Translations under genes and position numbers: made by a program | The notes under the pieces: generated by a model | Databases searched by the model: none | The model's input: the letters and a program-made list of their open reading frames with translations, nothing else | Told to the model about the DNA's origin: nothing | In this document: positions 23,673 to 31,171 of the stretch, in pieces | Numbering within the stretch: the first letter of the stretch is position 1 | How the letters are laid out: the number at the start of each line of letters is the position of its first letter | From: Cymbidium sinense | Taxonomy: Eukaryota; Streptophyta; Magnoliopsida; Asparagales; Orchidaceae | Reading direction: 5' to 3' | Length of the DNA stretch: 64,000 bases | Assembly: GCA_021442155.1 (NCBI GenBank) | Contig: CM038215.1 | Span: 209,058,982 to 209,122,981 of the forward strand

Positions 23673-24934
23673 AAAATTTTGGAGGAATATACTAAGAAAA
23701 TAAATGATATAGAAAAAACCTCTTTTAAATCATGCATCAACAATTGTTTACTGCCAAATAGATGGTAACATCTCAAATGTCAAAAGTGAAAAAAGTTATA
23801 AGGGAAAATAACATAAAGGGTTATTCCATAAACTCAAGGGTATAGAAATGCCAGCATCCTCTTCAATTAAAATCTAAAGAAAATAATGAGGCGTGCCCAA
23901 AGGAATATCCTACTGCAATATTTATTAGTTCTTAAAAAGTTAAAAGAAGGGGGAAAAATGAGAACCTTAGCATAAACTGGCATAAAATAGTAACCATTTG
24001 GGGCACATTGTGTCCTATCTTTCACCAACCCATCAATTGTTTGAAGCTCAACCTGAAAAAAAAACATATGGTAATTGTTAACAAATTTTAATGTATAAGT
24101 AGCAAGCTTGAGGAGATGTGAGAGAAAAAATTGTGATACTAAATAGTTAAAAAAATTATGTTATCATTGACCTCTCACTCATAATCATGCTTGTGAGAGA
24201 GATGGCAGAAAGAACTTGGAATGTACTTTTGAAAAATATTTATTGCAGGTTAATGATTGCAATAGCATTATGTAATGTTAGAAACTTGCTGTCATAAAAG
24301 TCCATTGAAGTGGAGCTTCACTTCGTAAACAATGCTACCAATGATATTAGAACGTTTCTCAAATATCAGTTAAAGGTTGCATTACAATTATGACATTGGC
24401 AAAAGTAACATACTAAAGAAAAAGTAGCAGCTATAGCTCAAGCAATTTTCAAAATACAGTTACTTCTAAGAAATCACACTCAGAAAAGATCTCCTGAACA
24501 TGTTGAGACTTAGAGCGAGAACAAGATGCAAATAGTGCATTAGCGCAATCAGTGCAGTCACTTACCAATCCAGAAAAAAAAAAACAAATAGGATAACAGA
24601 ATTCTAAGGAAAATAATCATACAGTGATATGCGAGTAATCCATTTTCCTATCAGAGGGTTTTCTTGACTTGACCAGCACCGAGCTTGCCTAACAAAGCAA
24701 AATTATTTGACAAATCAGCTCGAATTAACTTAAGAAATCCAGGCAGAGGGTTAAGGCGGTAAAAATCCTATCATATCGTGGACGACTTATATAACCGGAT
24801 GAAGAAGGTGCAGGATCTGGCAGGATCACCTCGACGAATCCCCCACATCCATGGATGGAATTCGCGGTGGATAGGGGAACCGAGAGAGCCAATAAGAGGC
24901 AGACGAAGAGACATGCAAACGCCATTAGCGTCAA
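8301..24934 (-). CDS. NOMO: NOMO-like protein, 5' part of gene (exons 1-6)
   Basis: Six exons (24,830-24,934; 24,623-24,688; 23,966-24,052; 22,745-22,801; 8,628-8,692; 8,301-8,470) join in one open frame of about 183 residues, with canonical GT/AG borders. The product matches the N terminus of plant nodal-modulator-like proteins (carbohydrate-binding-like fold): [49 protein letters not shown]. Family knowledge: NOMO is an ER-membrane glycoprotein with many lumenal beta-sandwich repeats, a partner of nicalin and TMEM147 in the BOS complex at the Sec61 translocon; about 1,200 residues. Residues 1-25 form a signal peptide. Introns are 141, 570, 1,164, 14,052 and 157 bp; the last exon ends in phase 1 and exon 7 is not visible in the remaining 8.3 kb. 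Either intron 6 exceeds 8 kb or the gene is a 5' fragment. No exon contains a break. Confidence 0.88.
8628..8692 (-). CDS. NOMO: NOMO-like exon 5
   Basis: 65 nt between TATAG and GTGCGT. It reads [20 protein letters not shown] then T and two bases of Gly, completed by exon 6. The Ser-Gly-Cys-Asn motif is typical of the family. Confidence 0.9.
8693..10814. other. Intronic AT-rich DNA; GAGGC cluster and an unassigned small ORF
   Basis: A cluster of GAGGCGAGGC words lies at 8,855-8,893. A 97-codon plus-strand frame at 10,067-10,360 (start [20 protein letters not shown], Ser/Thr/Gln-rich) has no recognisable domain, and overlapping minus-strand frames of similar length make it weak. I see nothing else coding. 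Confidence 0.4.
10815..11460. repeat. GAGGC-word repeat, diverged copy
   Basis: The left end (10,815-10,915) is built of CCTCGA/GAGGCTTA words; the right end (11,400-11,460) has GAGGTTTACACTTCACCTC followed by more related words. The centre is AT-rich. The layout resembles the better delimited copy at 18,540-19,340. TIR and duplication could not be fixed. Confidence 0.4.
11466..11494. repeat. TA dinucleotide microsatellite
   Basis: A run of alternating T and A of about 28 bp. Confidence 0.8.
11830..12676. mobile_element. Non-autonomous TIR element with CATGGCGC inner modules
   Basis: Outer inverted repeats of about 80 bp face each other. Both, read inwards, pass AATTTAGTC-like words and AAAATTGATCTAAAA before ATATCTCA. 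Flanks share CGTAT (11,825-11,829 and 12,677-12,681). Inside, GC-richer ATGGCGC/GCACCATG words occur near both ends (11,913-12,030 and 12,414-12,490), around an AT/ACAT microsatellite core (12,070-12,310). Two overlapping open frames in the core are simple-sequence artefacts. There is no transposase. Confidence 0.55.
12677..13544. other. Intronic DNA, no gene seen
   Basis: Contains an A18 tract near 12,905-12,922 and AT-rich unique-looking sequence. A 62-codon minus-strand frame (13,238-13,426) has no recognisable domain. Confidence 0.4.
14268..14985 (+). pseudogene. RTE endonuclease domain, broken
   Basis: An intact 96-codon piece (14,313-14,603) reads [20 protein letters not shown] and later VYTPQVGL. 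It is followed in other frames by [19 protein letters not shown] (EN motif G-D-L-N), [20 protein letters not shown] and [11 protein letters not shown]. These are the ordered motifs of an RTE-type AP endonuclease. The usual catalytic E of Q-E-T-K reads K (CVQKTK). Stops and frameshifts occur at about 14,601 and 14,780. Confidence 0.85.
14959..16795 (+). pseudogene. RTE reverse transcriptase region, broken and rearranged
   Basis: Pieces in order: a linker (14,959-15,216), 15,339-15,677 with [10 protein letters not shown], then [21 protein letters not shown] and [13 protein letters not shown]. Next are [15 protein letters not shown] and [20 protein letters not shown]. The catalytic LFADDI occurs twice, near 16,478 and 16,672, because a segment of about 350 bp is duplicated. 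The normal single-copy order in RTE elements is RSTMDAI...FIDLEKAYD...[10 protein letters not shown]...FADDI. Confidence 0.85.
16217..16393 (+). other. GC-rich stretch of unknown origin inside the RTE RT region
   Basis: Between TTTTAGTT and TGGATTACATCAAGG, where the RTE consensus should be continuous, lie 177 bases of much higher GC content than anything around them. One plus-strand frame stays open for 46 codons (includes [20 protein letters not shown]) and one minus-strand frame for over 50. Neither is a family I recognise. It may be a captured transcript fragment copied in by template switching. Confidence 0.6.
17758..18539. other. Intronic DNA with a partial CGAGC-type MITE
   Basis: Near 18,295-18,340 TAGGTGTGTAAACGAGCCGA begins a sequence like the hAT-type MITE at 3,101-3,516, but the other end is not clear. 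No gene is seen. Confidence 0.4.
18540..19340. mobile_element. Non-autonomous TIR element with GAGGC words
   Basis: The ends are inverted repeats: CAATGTTTAAAAAGGC on the left and, on the other strand, CATTGTTCAAAAAGGC on the right. Flanks share the core CTAAA at the same offset (18,534-18,538, 19,343-19,347), compatible with a decayed 8-bp hAT-type duplication. The right half has many GAGGC/GCCTC palindromic words; the middle is AT-rich. It has cut off an integrase fragment at 19,341. Confidence 0.5.
19341..19560 (-). pseudogene. Ty3/gypsy integrase fragment
   Basis: A minus-strand frame reads [52 protein letters not shown]. This matches the integrase core of Ty3/gypsy elements (pattern MDFV-x-GLP...VVVDRFSKM...IPCKKT...A-x-x-FF). 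The first catalytic Asp of MDF is Asn here. Neighbouring RT and LTR sequence is not recognisable, so this is a scrap, truncated on the left by the TIR element. Confidence 0.65.
19561..22740. other. Intronic repeat-like DNA, no gene recognised
   Basis: Around 20,060-20,520 phrases such as GTGAGTCTTACAACCTCGAG, GGACTTATGGCCTCGAATC and GGTCTTATAATCCCG recur, looking like a decayed minisatellite, possibly LTR-derived. A GAGGC cluster lies at 21,455-21,550. The 68-codon frame at 20,041-20,247 falls inside the minisatellite-like wording and is not a recognised protein. The remainder is AT-rich. Confidence 0.4.
22745..22801 (-). CDS. NOMO: NOMO-like exon 4
   Basis: 19 codons ([19 protein letters not shown]) between CACAG and a perfect GTAAGT donor. 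The family motif GPxGWSWxPDKV continues straight into exon 5, 14 kb away. Confidence 0.9.
22802..23965 (-). other. NOMO: Intron 3 of the NOMO-like gene
   Basis: 1,164 bp between donor GTTCTC and acceptor CACAG. It contains a pure CT microsatellite at about 23,637-23,670. No TE was recognised. Confidence 0.75.
23637..23670. repeat. CT dinucleotide microsatellite
   Basis: About 17 CT units in intron 3. Confidence 0.9.
23966..24052 (-). CDS. NOMO: NOMO-like exon 3
   Basis: 29 codons, phase 0, preceded by a T-rich tract and CAG and followed by GTTCTC. It contains [20 protein letters not shown] and YYFMPVYAK, a highly conserved strand-rich part of the first beta-sandwich domain. Confidence 0.9.
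24623..24688 (-). CDS. NOMO: NOMO-like exon 2
   Basis: 22 codons, phase 0 on both sides, between TTAG and GTATGA. It reads [20 protein letters not shown] then IT, matching the family segment that follows GGFVE. Confidence 0.85.
24830..24934 (-). CDS. NOMO: NOMO-like exon 1 (signal peptide)
   Basis: 35 codons from ATG at 24,934 to a GT donor at 24,829. Residues 1-25 are hydrophobic ([20 protein letters not shown]) and are followed by [10 protein letters not shown], the conserved start of the mature protein. A second in-frame ATG at 24,925 would also leave a signal peptide, so the exact start is open by three codons. Confidence 0.88.
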
Positions 24935-25123
24935 CTACGCATACACCAACATGATCTGCATAAGAGATGGAAGACGCGAGGGCTCTAGGAAGAAAATGGG
25001 TGACGGTTGGGCCTCTCGTGCTTCCTTTTAATAACCGGAGTGTTAAAACCCTAATCCTATACCTGGAGATTATCAAAAGATCCGACCTGTTTATAACTAA
25101 AAAAATGCTTAGCCGAAAATAAA
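24935..25123 (-). promoter_or_regulatory. NOMO: 5' UTR / proximal promoter of the NOMO-like gene
   Basis: About 190 bp separate the gene's ATG from the nearest transposon end at 25,124. This stretch is GC-richer than the surroundings and contains the likely 5' UTR. No TATA box is certain. Everything further upstream for 6 kb is transposon sequence. Confidence 0.45.
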
Positions 25124-25879
25124 AGGGGATTTACATACAAAACACTTAAAACATCAAATATTATAGATTTCATATATAAATTTTAAATATTATATTTATA
25201 GCACCTAAAATTATCAAATAATCTCAAAATTAATACCTCCACCCTAACTAGCTTAGAGATCATCGGAGATCATCGCTGCTTGCACTTGAGCTCTCCTCCC
25301 TGCTTTAGCTCTTCAACCATCTCATTGCTCACTCTATTCAAGGTTCATCCTCATTTTTCTTTTTTTAGAAAAATTAAAGGTAATTAGCCCAATTTTATTC
25401 CAAAGAGAAGTATAAAAAATAATATGGACAAATGAACCAAAAGAAAGAGGGCATTGTAAACTAAGGAACAAAAGAAATCAAAACAAAATCTAAAGATTGT
25501 GAGAAGTACAAGAAGATATGGACTCAGAAAAACAAAATCCTATAGAAATAGGAACGCCTGTGACCAAAGCAACTAAAAACTGCAGCACCCAAAATAACCA
25601 ATCCAAGGGGTGCAGAAGGGACCTGGTGACCATTGGTTGTCAGACATAGCCCTCCAATGCGACCAAACCACAAACAGAGATGAGGCAATAGTGAGGACAC
25701 AAGAACTAGTCGGGAGTAGCTCAGATGTGAGAAATGCCAGAGGGTCCATGGTTGCTAGAATGGCCATCCAAAATGGAGAACCGAGTCACCTGAAGGATAA
25801 ATGCTCACAGCACCAAAAGCTCATCATTGTCCATTGCCACAAAAATCAAAAATAACATAATCTTGAAAGTTTGAAAGCT

Positions 25880-28230
25880 ACTATCATTTTGATCATGGAT
25901 GCTAATATCGAGGGGGGGGGGGGGAAGCTCCTTTGGAGTGGAATCTGTTGTTCCTTTCACGCCAAATTGAATAAACAATAATGGCAATGATGAGGTAATG
26001 CAGTCTTTTGAGTGCCTTATGCTCCAAGGATAGGGCTTCAGTTAAGACCTGTTGTAGAGTGGCTGAGAAAAGGAGAGAGCTGTCATTTGGTAGCAATCTC
26101 TAGATTAACCACATGGAGTAAGGGCACTCGAAAACTAGATGAGCATGGGATTAAGGGGGGAGTTATAAAAGAAGAAATCTAGAGAGGAGCCCAACCCTCT
26201 AGATGTCAGGACATCAAAGGTTTTGAGTCCTCTCAAGTAAGCCATCTAGCAAAAGAGAGCATGGCTAATAGCATGGCCTTTAAACTTGATATCTTTAGAC
26301 CAATGGACAAAAGGGTAAAAGGAGAATATTGAGAGTCTAATATCATTATTAAAAAGTTGTTTGTTGTCTTTCCAGAGAATAGAAACTGCTAGCAGACTAA
26401 GATGGATTCCATTAATAAGATTTTAGTATAATGGGTGACTTCGTTCAAGGTTAGCAGGTAAAACCCGCCTATGATTCAGAATTATGGAGTTCAAGGTGGC
26501 TAGAGAGTTCTTTCCAAATAGCTCAAAGCAATAAGGACCAAGAATCTCAAAGAGAGAACTACCTGAACACCAAGGGTCGAAATACAGAGAAAAGAATTCC
26601 CCATTCCCGATTTGGAAGGAGAAGTTTTCTTTGAAGCGGATGGCGCGAAGCTTGAGATCTTTCCAGAGAGGATATGATCTACTAGACGATCTATTCCAAA
26701 GAGACCCAATTGTTTTAGCCCAGGATATTAGATGAATCTTATTAGACTCCCCATTGTAATAAAAGAACTTAGCTAAGAAGGATGATATTTTCTTTAAGAT
26801 GCATTTAGGGATCGCCGCCGAACGGAATGAGTAAGATAGATAGTTGTTCACTGATGATCTCAGCAATTGGAATCTCCCCCCGAAAGAGAGAAACATGGAT
26901 TTCCATCCTGCTAACCAAGTATGCAACTTATTGAATAAAGTATTGAAATGGGCAGATTTTAGAGAGCCAGCGATCAAAGGAATACCCAGATACTTAACAG
27001 GGAATGTGCCTTGCATAACTTTAAGGGTCCTGCAGAAATAATCAAAATAATTGGAATGTTTAGATAAACAAATATGAGACTTACACTCATTGACTTCCAG
27101 ACCACAATAGAAAGCAAGGACGTCTAGATTGTGTTTAAGGGAGGAGGCAGAGTGCTGATTTGCAATGCTAACAACCAACAGATCATCTGCAAAAATAAGA
27201 TGAGAGATCTAACAATTCCCAACAAAGTAAGGGGTATATCTTTTAAGGTTCACATTCCTCTCCAATAAGCAGGAAAAAGTGTCCATAGTTAATGTAAACA
27301 GAAATGGGGAGAGTGGACAACCTTGCCTCAGCCTCTTAGAAGAAGATAAGTGCCCTTTGATTTTCCCATTCAAGACAATGGAAAAGTGAATGTCAGAGAT
27401 ACATAAAGCGATCCAATCTATGAAAATTTGGAGAAAACCCTTTTGAGTGAGTCTATGAAGAATAGACTCTTAGTTGATGGTATCGAAGGCCTTCTTAAGG
27501 TCAAATTTAGCTAAAAACATCTCTTGCTTATTTGGAGAGGTAAACTCGCTGCATAGTTCATGGGCCAAGGCAATGTTATCCACAGTGTCTCTTTCTTGAA
27601 TGAAAGTTGATTGAGTTGGGTGGATGATAGATGGTAGGACAGATTTCAGTCTGTTAGCTAATACTTTGGAAATAATTTTGTAAAAGTATTACATAGAGAA
27701 ATCAGCTTGAAATCAGAGATGGAGTTAGAGTGCTTGATCTTATGGATAAGTGTGAGAAGGGTGTGTTTGAACATCTTGGGGAGCTTCCGGGTGTTGAAGA
27801 AGTAGTGGACAGCAAGCAGAAGTTATTTATTGATGGTGTCCCAACAATGAGTAAAACATTTATAGTTGAATCCATCAGGATCTGGTGATTACATTGATGC
27901 TAAGTAGAGCTAAGAGGATTTCTTGATTAGTGATGGTTTTTGCAATATCAAAAACATATTCACTGGAAAGGAGCATTCTAGGAGGGACATAATGTATATT
28001 TAGCCTGTTATGATCTCTGGTATTGAAGAGTGAAGAGTAGATATTGCATATGGCCTCAGGCATATTGTCAGGGTCAGAAATAGAACCTTGAGGAGTATTT
28101 AATTCTCTGATGAGGTTGAAATTCTTCCTCTCCTTGATAGAGCAATAGAAGAATTTAAGGTCATCATCAAAATTCATCAACCAATAGGCTTTAGCCTATT
28201 ATTTTGCCCACAAACTCTTTCAATACATCA
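25880..28230 (-). pseudogene. L1 reverse transcriptase and C-terminal part, broken
   Basis: From 28,180 leftwards: a linker frame (FFYCSIKERKNFNLIRELNT), GPDGFNYKCF, LRQGCPLSPFLFTLTMD and the catalytic LIFADDLLVV at about 27,180-27,200. Then a 251-codon frame (26,423-27,178) gives VNECKSHICLSKHSNYF, VKYLGIPLIAGSL and WKSMFLSFGGRFQLL. The tail HYLIIAIIVYSIWRERNNRF is the zf-RVT-type C terminus. Several in-frame stops, for example before LLLAVHYF, inactivate it. Confidence 0.88.
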
Positions 28231-28349
28231 ATTCTTTATATCTATCATTGATAGTCTTGGCATTAGTCACTAGGAGCTGATTGCTAGGATCTCTTTCCAA
28301 CTAGAGGAGAGCATTCTCTTACTCTAGCTTGAGGGAGGCAATTGGTGAC

Positions 28350-28989
28350 TCAGAGAAGAAGAATCCCATATGTGCCTTTTAAGAGCAGCGCTAGTGAGTT
28401 GAATCCCATTTGGTGACTCAGTGAAGAACAATCCAGAGCTCGGAAGATCAATAAGCCCACGGTCCTGCACACACTCTCAGAAGTCCAGCATTCTACTGAT
28501 AAAAATAGGCTTGCCTCCACATTTATCTTTACAGTGGAGAACACAATTAAAATCACCCATAATAATCCATGGGGAGTGCATAGAAGAAGAGATCCCTCTA
28601 ATAGAGTCCCAAAGATGGCGTCTATTAAGAGCATCATTATGAGCATAAATATAGGTAATGAAAAAGGATTGAGCTGTATTGTAAGTGAGTTCCCCATGGA
28701 TGATCTGTGGGGTACTCAAAATATGTCTCAAGGAAAAGAGGTTGGAATTCCATTTCATCAGAATTCTGCCCCCAGGGCCGCACTCGAAGTTGCTAACACA
28801 TTTCTCATTCGGAAGAAGCAGAAGTTTGTGATGAAGAGAGAGATCTTCAAGGGCATCAGAATTCAATTTTGTTTCTAGCAAAAATAATACATCAATTTGA
28901 TATTCCTTGACTAAACTTGAGCAATCCTTTGCTCTGCCCCAGACCATAAGGCCACGAACATTCCAGCAGCCTAGGATTGGGAGTCGCAT
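28350..28989 (-). pseudogene. L1 apurinic endonuclease domain
   Basis: A 170-codon frame (28,477-28,989) starts MRLPILGCWNVRGL and carries the catalytic-site motifs N (GCWNVRGL), E (FLLETKL) and G-D-F-N (IIMGDFNCVLH). The typical C-terminal S-D-H motif is lost in the frame-broken sequence after ISRMLDF. Confidence 0.88.
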
Positions 28990-29059
28990 GAAGAGGAGTG
29001 CGAGGTTGTGGGCTTCTTACCCTTCTTATTATTGTTTTCTTTGAGAGCTGTATGAGCTT

Positions 29060-30480
29060 GGTTCGCTAATGACTTTGATTTGTTGGACTCATGGTTGGTT
29101 TTTTTTGGGATAGCAGAGATGAACTCTTGAGATCCATGAGCTTGCTGCTGGCTAGGAGAAACTGAAGCAGATCGGGTGAGAATAGTATAAGAAGAGCCAG
29201 GAGGGTTAGGGTTTGTAGAGGTTGAGGCATTAAGAATGGAGGTAATCTGTTATGTGTGATCTTCTTGCGGCAGGAGGGATTGAACAGCGAGTTGATTAAG
29301 ATCGGTGATGGTAGGGGAGGAGGAGGAGATGGGTAGATCAAAGTTAAGATTAATGGGAGTACTCTCAAGGGGAGTCGAGGATGGGGGAATGTTTAACAAA
29401 GGATTAGACCATATAAAAGATAGATTAATTGGGTGGGCTTGAGGTCATGGGGGATGACTGTGGCTCCATCCTCTAGTTTGGGGAAGCACATTGGGGTTTA
29501 GTGGACAAGAGGAATAGTCATGTGAGAAGGTACGACATTTGCCACAGGCTGAAGGCTTCCAGTCATATAAAATATCATGTTTGAACTTCAATCCATTAAG
29601 GTTGCTTTGCATTGAACCATGGAGAGGGAAGAGGTATTAATCTGAACACAAATTCTAGCGAAGGTAACTCTCGACTTAGACATCATGAGACTATCAACTG
29701 CTTGGGGGATACCAATTAAGCTCGCAACCTTGGAAAAGCCCATTTCATTCCAAGAATATATGGGAAAATTCAGCAGTTTTATCCGTAAAGGAATGTAGGA
29801 GAAGTTTTCTTTGGTTGGCCTAAAGTCTCAGGACCACTTTTGAAAAACAAAAGGTCTATCATTCAAGAAACATGGGCCATTGTCCCAAACCAAATCATAA
29901 TCTTCTTGACAATAAAATTTAAAAAGAAATAAGTCTCCCTCCATGGTAAGAAGCTCAAGGGTTCCTTTGAACTTTCATTTCTTCTTGATTTTTGCAAGTA
30001 GAGATCCATAGAACGGTCGTTTGGCAATAGCATGACTAACAAGAGAAAGCTGTCATTCCTTTTTCCCTTTAGAAAGTTCCTCTTCTGTGAAGCTAACTTC
30101 ATCAGATTCACAAGGGATGTAAGAGAGAGTAGAGGACTTACTTTTGTCGATATGAGAGAAGCGCAGGTTCTTCCAGGTGCGGGCCTGAGGGATGAAGGAT
30201 TTTCTAGATGCAACATCTAGGATATTGAGGCCCACAGGGACAACACCCAAGATGGAAGAAGATGAGAGAGTGCAGGGGGAAGTGTGCTAAGAGGGTTGGC
30301 TCGGAAGCCAACATAGAGAAAAAGGTTAGAAGTGGGGGGAGGGGGGGAAGAGAAGGGGGGACAGAAAGCAGAGAAGATGAGAGAAATAAAAGCCACCCAA
30401 AGCAGCTGGCATCAAGATCGAAAGGAAGAGTAGAGCAAGGAGGGGGGAAGAGCATAACACTAGCCACCGAAGCGAGCTTT
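29060..30480 (-). pseudogene. L1 ORF1 (DUF4283 plus zinc knuckle), broken
   Basis: The minus strand reads a C/P/S-rich leader, then a DUF4283-type stretch at about 29,590-29,960 (TMEGDLFLFKFYCQEDYDLV, DNGPCFLNDRPFVFQKW, then LNFPIYSWNEMGFSKVASLI, GIPQAVD). It is followed by the CCHC zinc knuckle CGKCRTFSHDYSSC at 29,505-29,546 (C-x2-C-x4-H-x4-C intact). This is the RNA-binding ORF1 protein of plant L1 elements. Stops lie in the DUF4283 region, for example after FQKWS. Confidence 0.85.
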
Positions 30481-31171
30481 ATATTTGTTCTTAATTTACA
30501 ATTCAAATGAAAATATTCATCCTCATTTTCCTACAAACACATCTCAAGTCTCTTCCCTTTAGTGTATGGCCAACCTCCTTGAAGATCAAAGTCACCTGCC
30601 CTATCTTGCCTTGCTCCTTCGGTAGGTACTTGTGTGGTTAGACCAACTCCCCTTCATCAACACCATCAATCCCTCTATCCCATACCTACATTACTTATTG
30701 TTGCTGTAGCCAATGGAATGTCAGGCAACTACATTGTTTCTCCCCTTATCATAATAACTTGGGATCATGCCACTCAATTGTCATGGATCCCTTTGCATTA
30801 TGGAAGCACTCAACAGATCTTAGCAACAAAGTCAAATTTTCTTTCTTTTTTTCTTTCAATATTTTTTTTTTCATTTAGCCACTTCTGAGCAATAATAACA
30901 TCATGGAAGATAACATGCCTTCAACTCTTATCATCGAAGATAGAAACTGCGAGATCAATTATTGGGTGAGCCCAATGATAGTGGTGATAGTGAGTTCACT
31001 GACAACCAATGCAACATGCCCAACAACAACAACGATGGGTGCGACATTCACTAGCAACTGGTGCAATGGAAGGCTCACCCCATTAATTAAAGTGTATATA
31101 CGTAATATTTAAAGTTTAGGTGTTAAATATGTAATATTTGATGTTTTGAGTGCTATGTATGTAAATCCCCT

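Larger units (their letters stand above)
25358..30515 (-). mobile_element. L1-type LINE, near full length, minus strand
   Basis: A perfect 14-bp direct repeat TTCATCCTCATTTT flanks the element (25,344-25,357 and 30,516-30,529). The 3' end on the minus strand is an A-rich tail. The 5.16-kb length, ORF1 with a CCHC knuckle, an endonuclease, an RT and an RNase-H-less C-terminal zf-RVT-like part define a plant L1. Coding parts carry several stops and frameshifts, so it is inactive, though the exact duplication suggests a moderate age. Confidence 0.93.
25124..31171. mobile_element. TIR element (~0.9 kb without insert) split by an L1 LINE
   Basis: Inverted repeats of about 85 bp start AGGGGATTTACATACAAAAC on the left and AGGGGATTTACATACATAGC on the right (other strand). 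Both continue AC-T-C/T-AAAACATCAAATATTA. The flanks carry AAAATAAA (25,116-25,123 and 31,172-31,179), an 8-bp duplication in low-complexity sequence. The interior, 25,210-25,343 and 30,530-31,080, is C-rich and gene-like in composition, so it could be captured gene sequence, but I recognise no protein in it. Confidence 0.6.

Noticed and set aside
24771..25076. 101-codon minus-strand frame overlapping exon 1
   Set aside because: Exon 1 in the other frame gives a signal peptide and the conserved [10 protein letters not shown]; this frame is a shadow.
28534..28878. 114-codon plus-strand frame
   Set aside because: Antisense shadow of the L1 endonuclease domain.
30262..30510. 82-codon plus-strand frame
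   Set aside because: Antisense of the C-rich L1 ORF1 leader; compositional artefact.
30634..31112. Two plus-strand frames (84 and 69 codons) in the split TIR element
   Set aside because: Gene-like composition but no recognisable motif; treated as possible captured sequence in the element rather than as genes.
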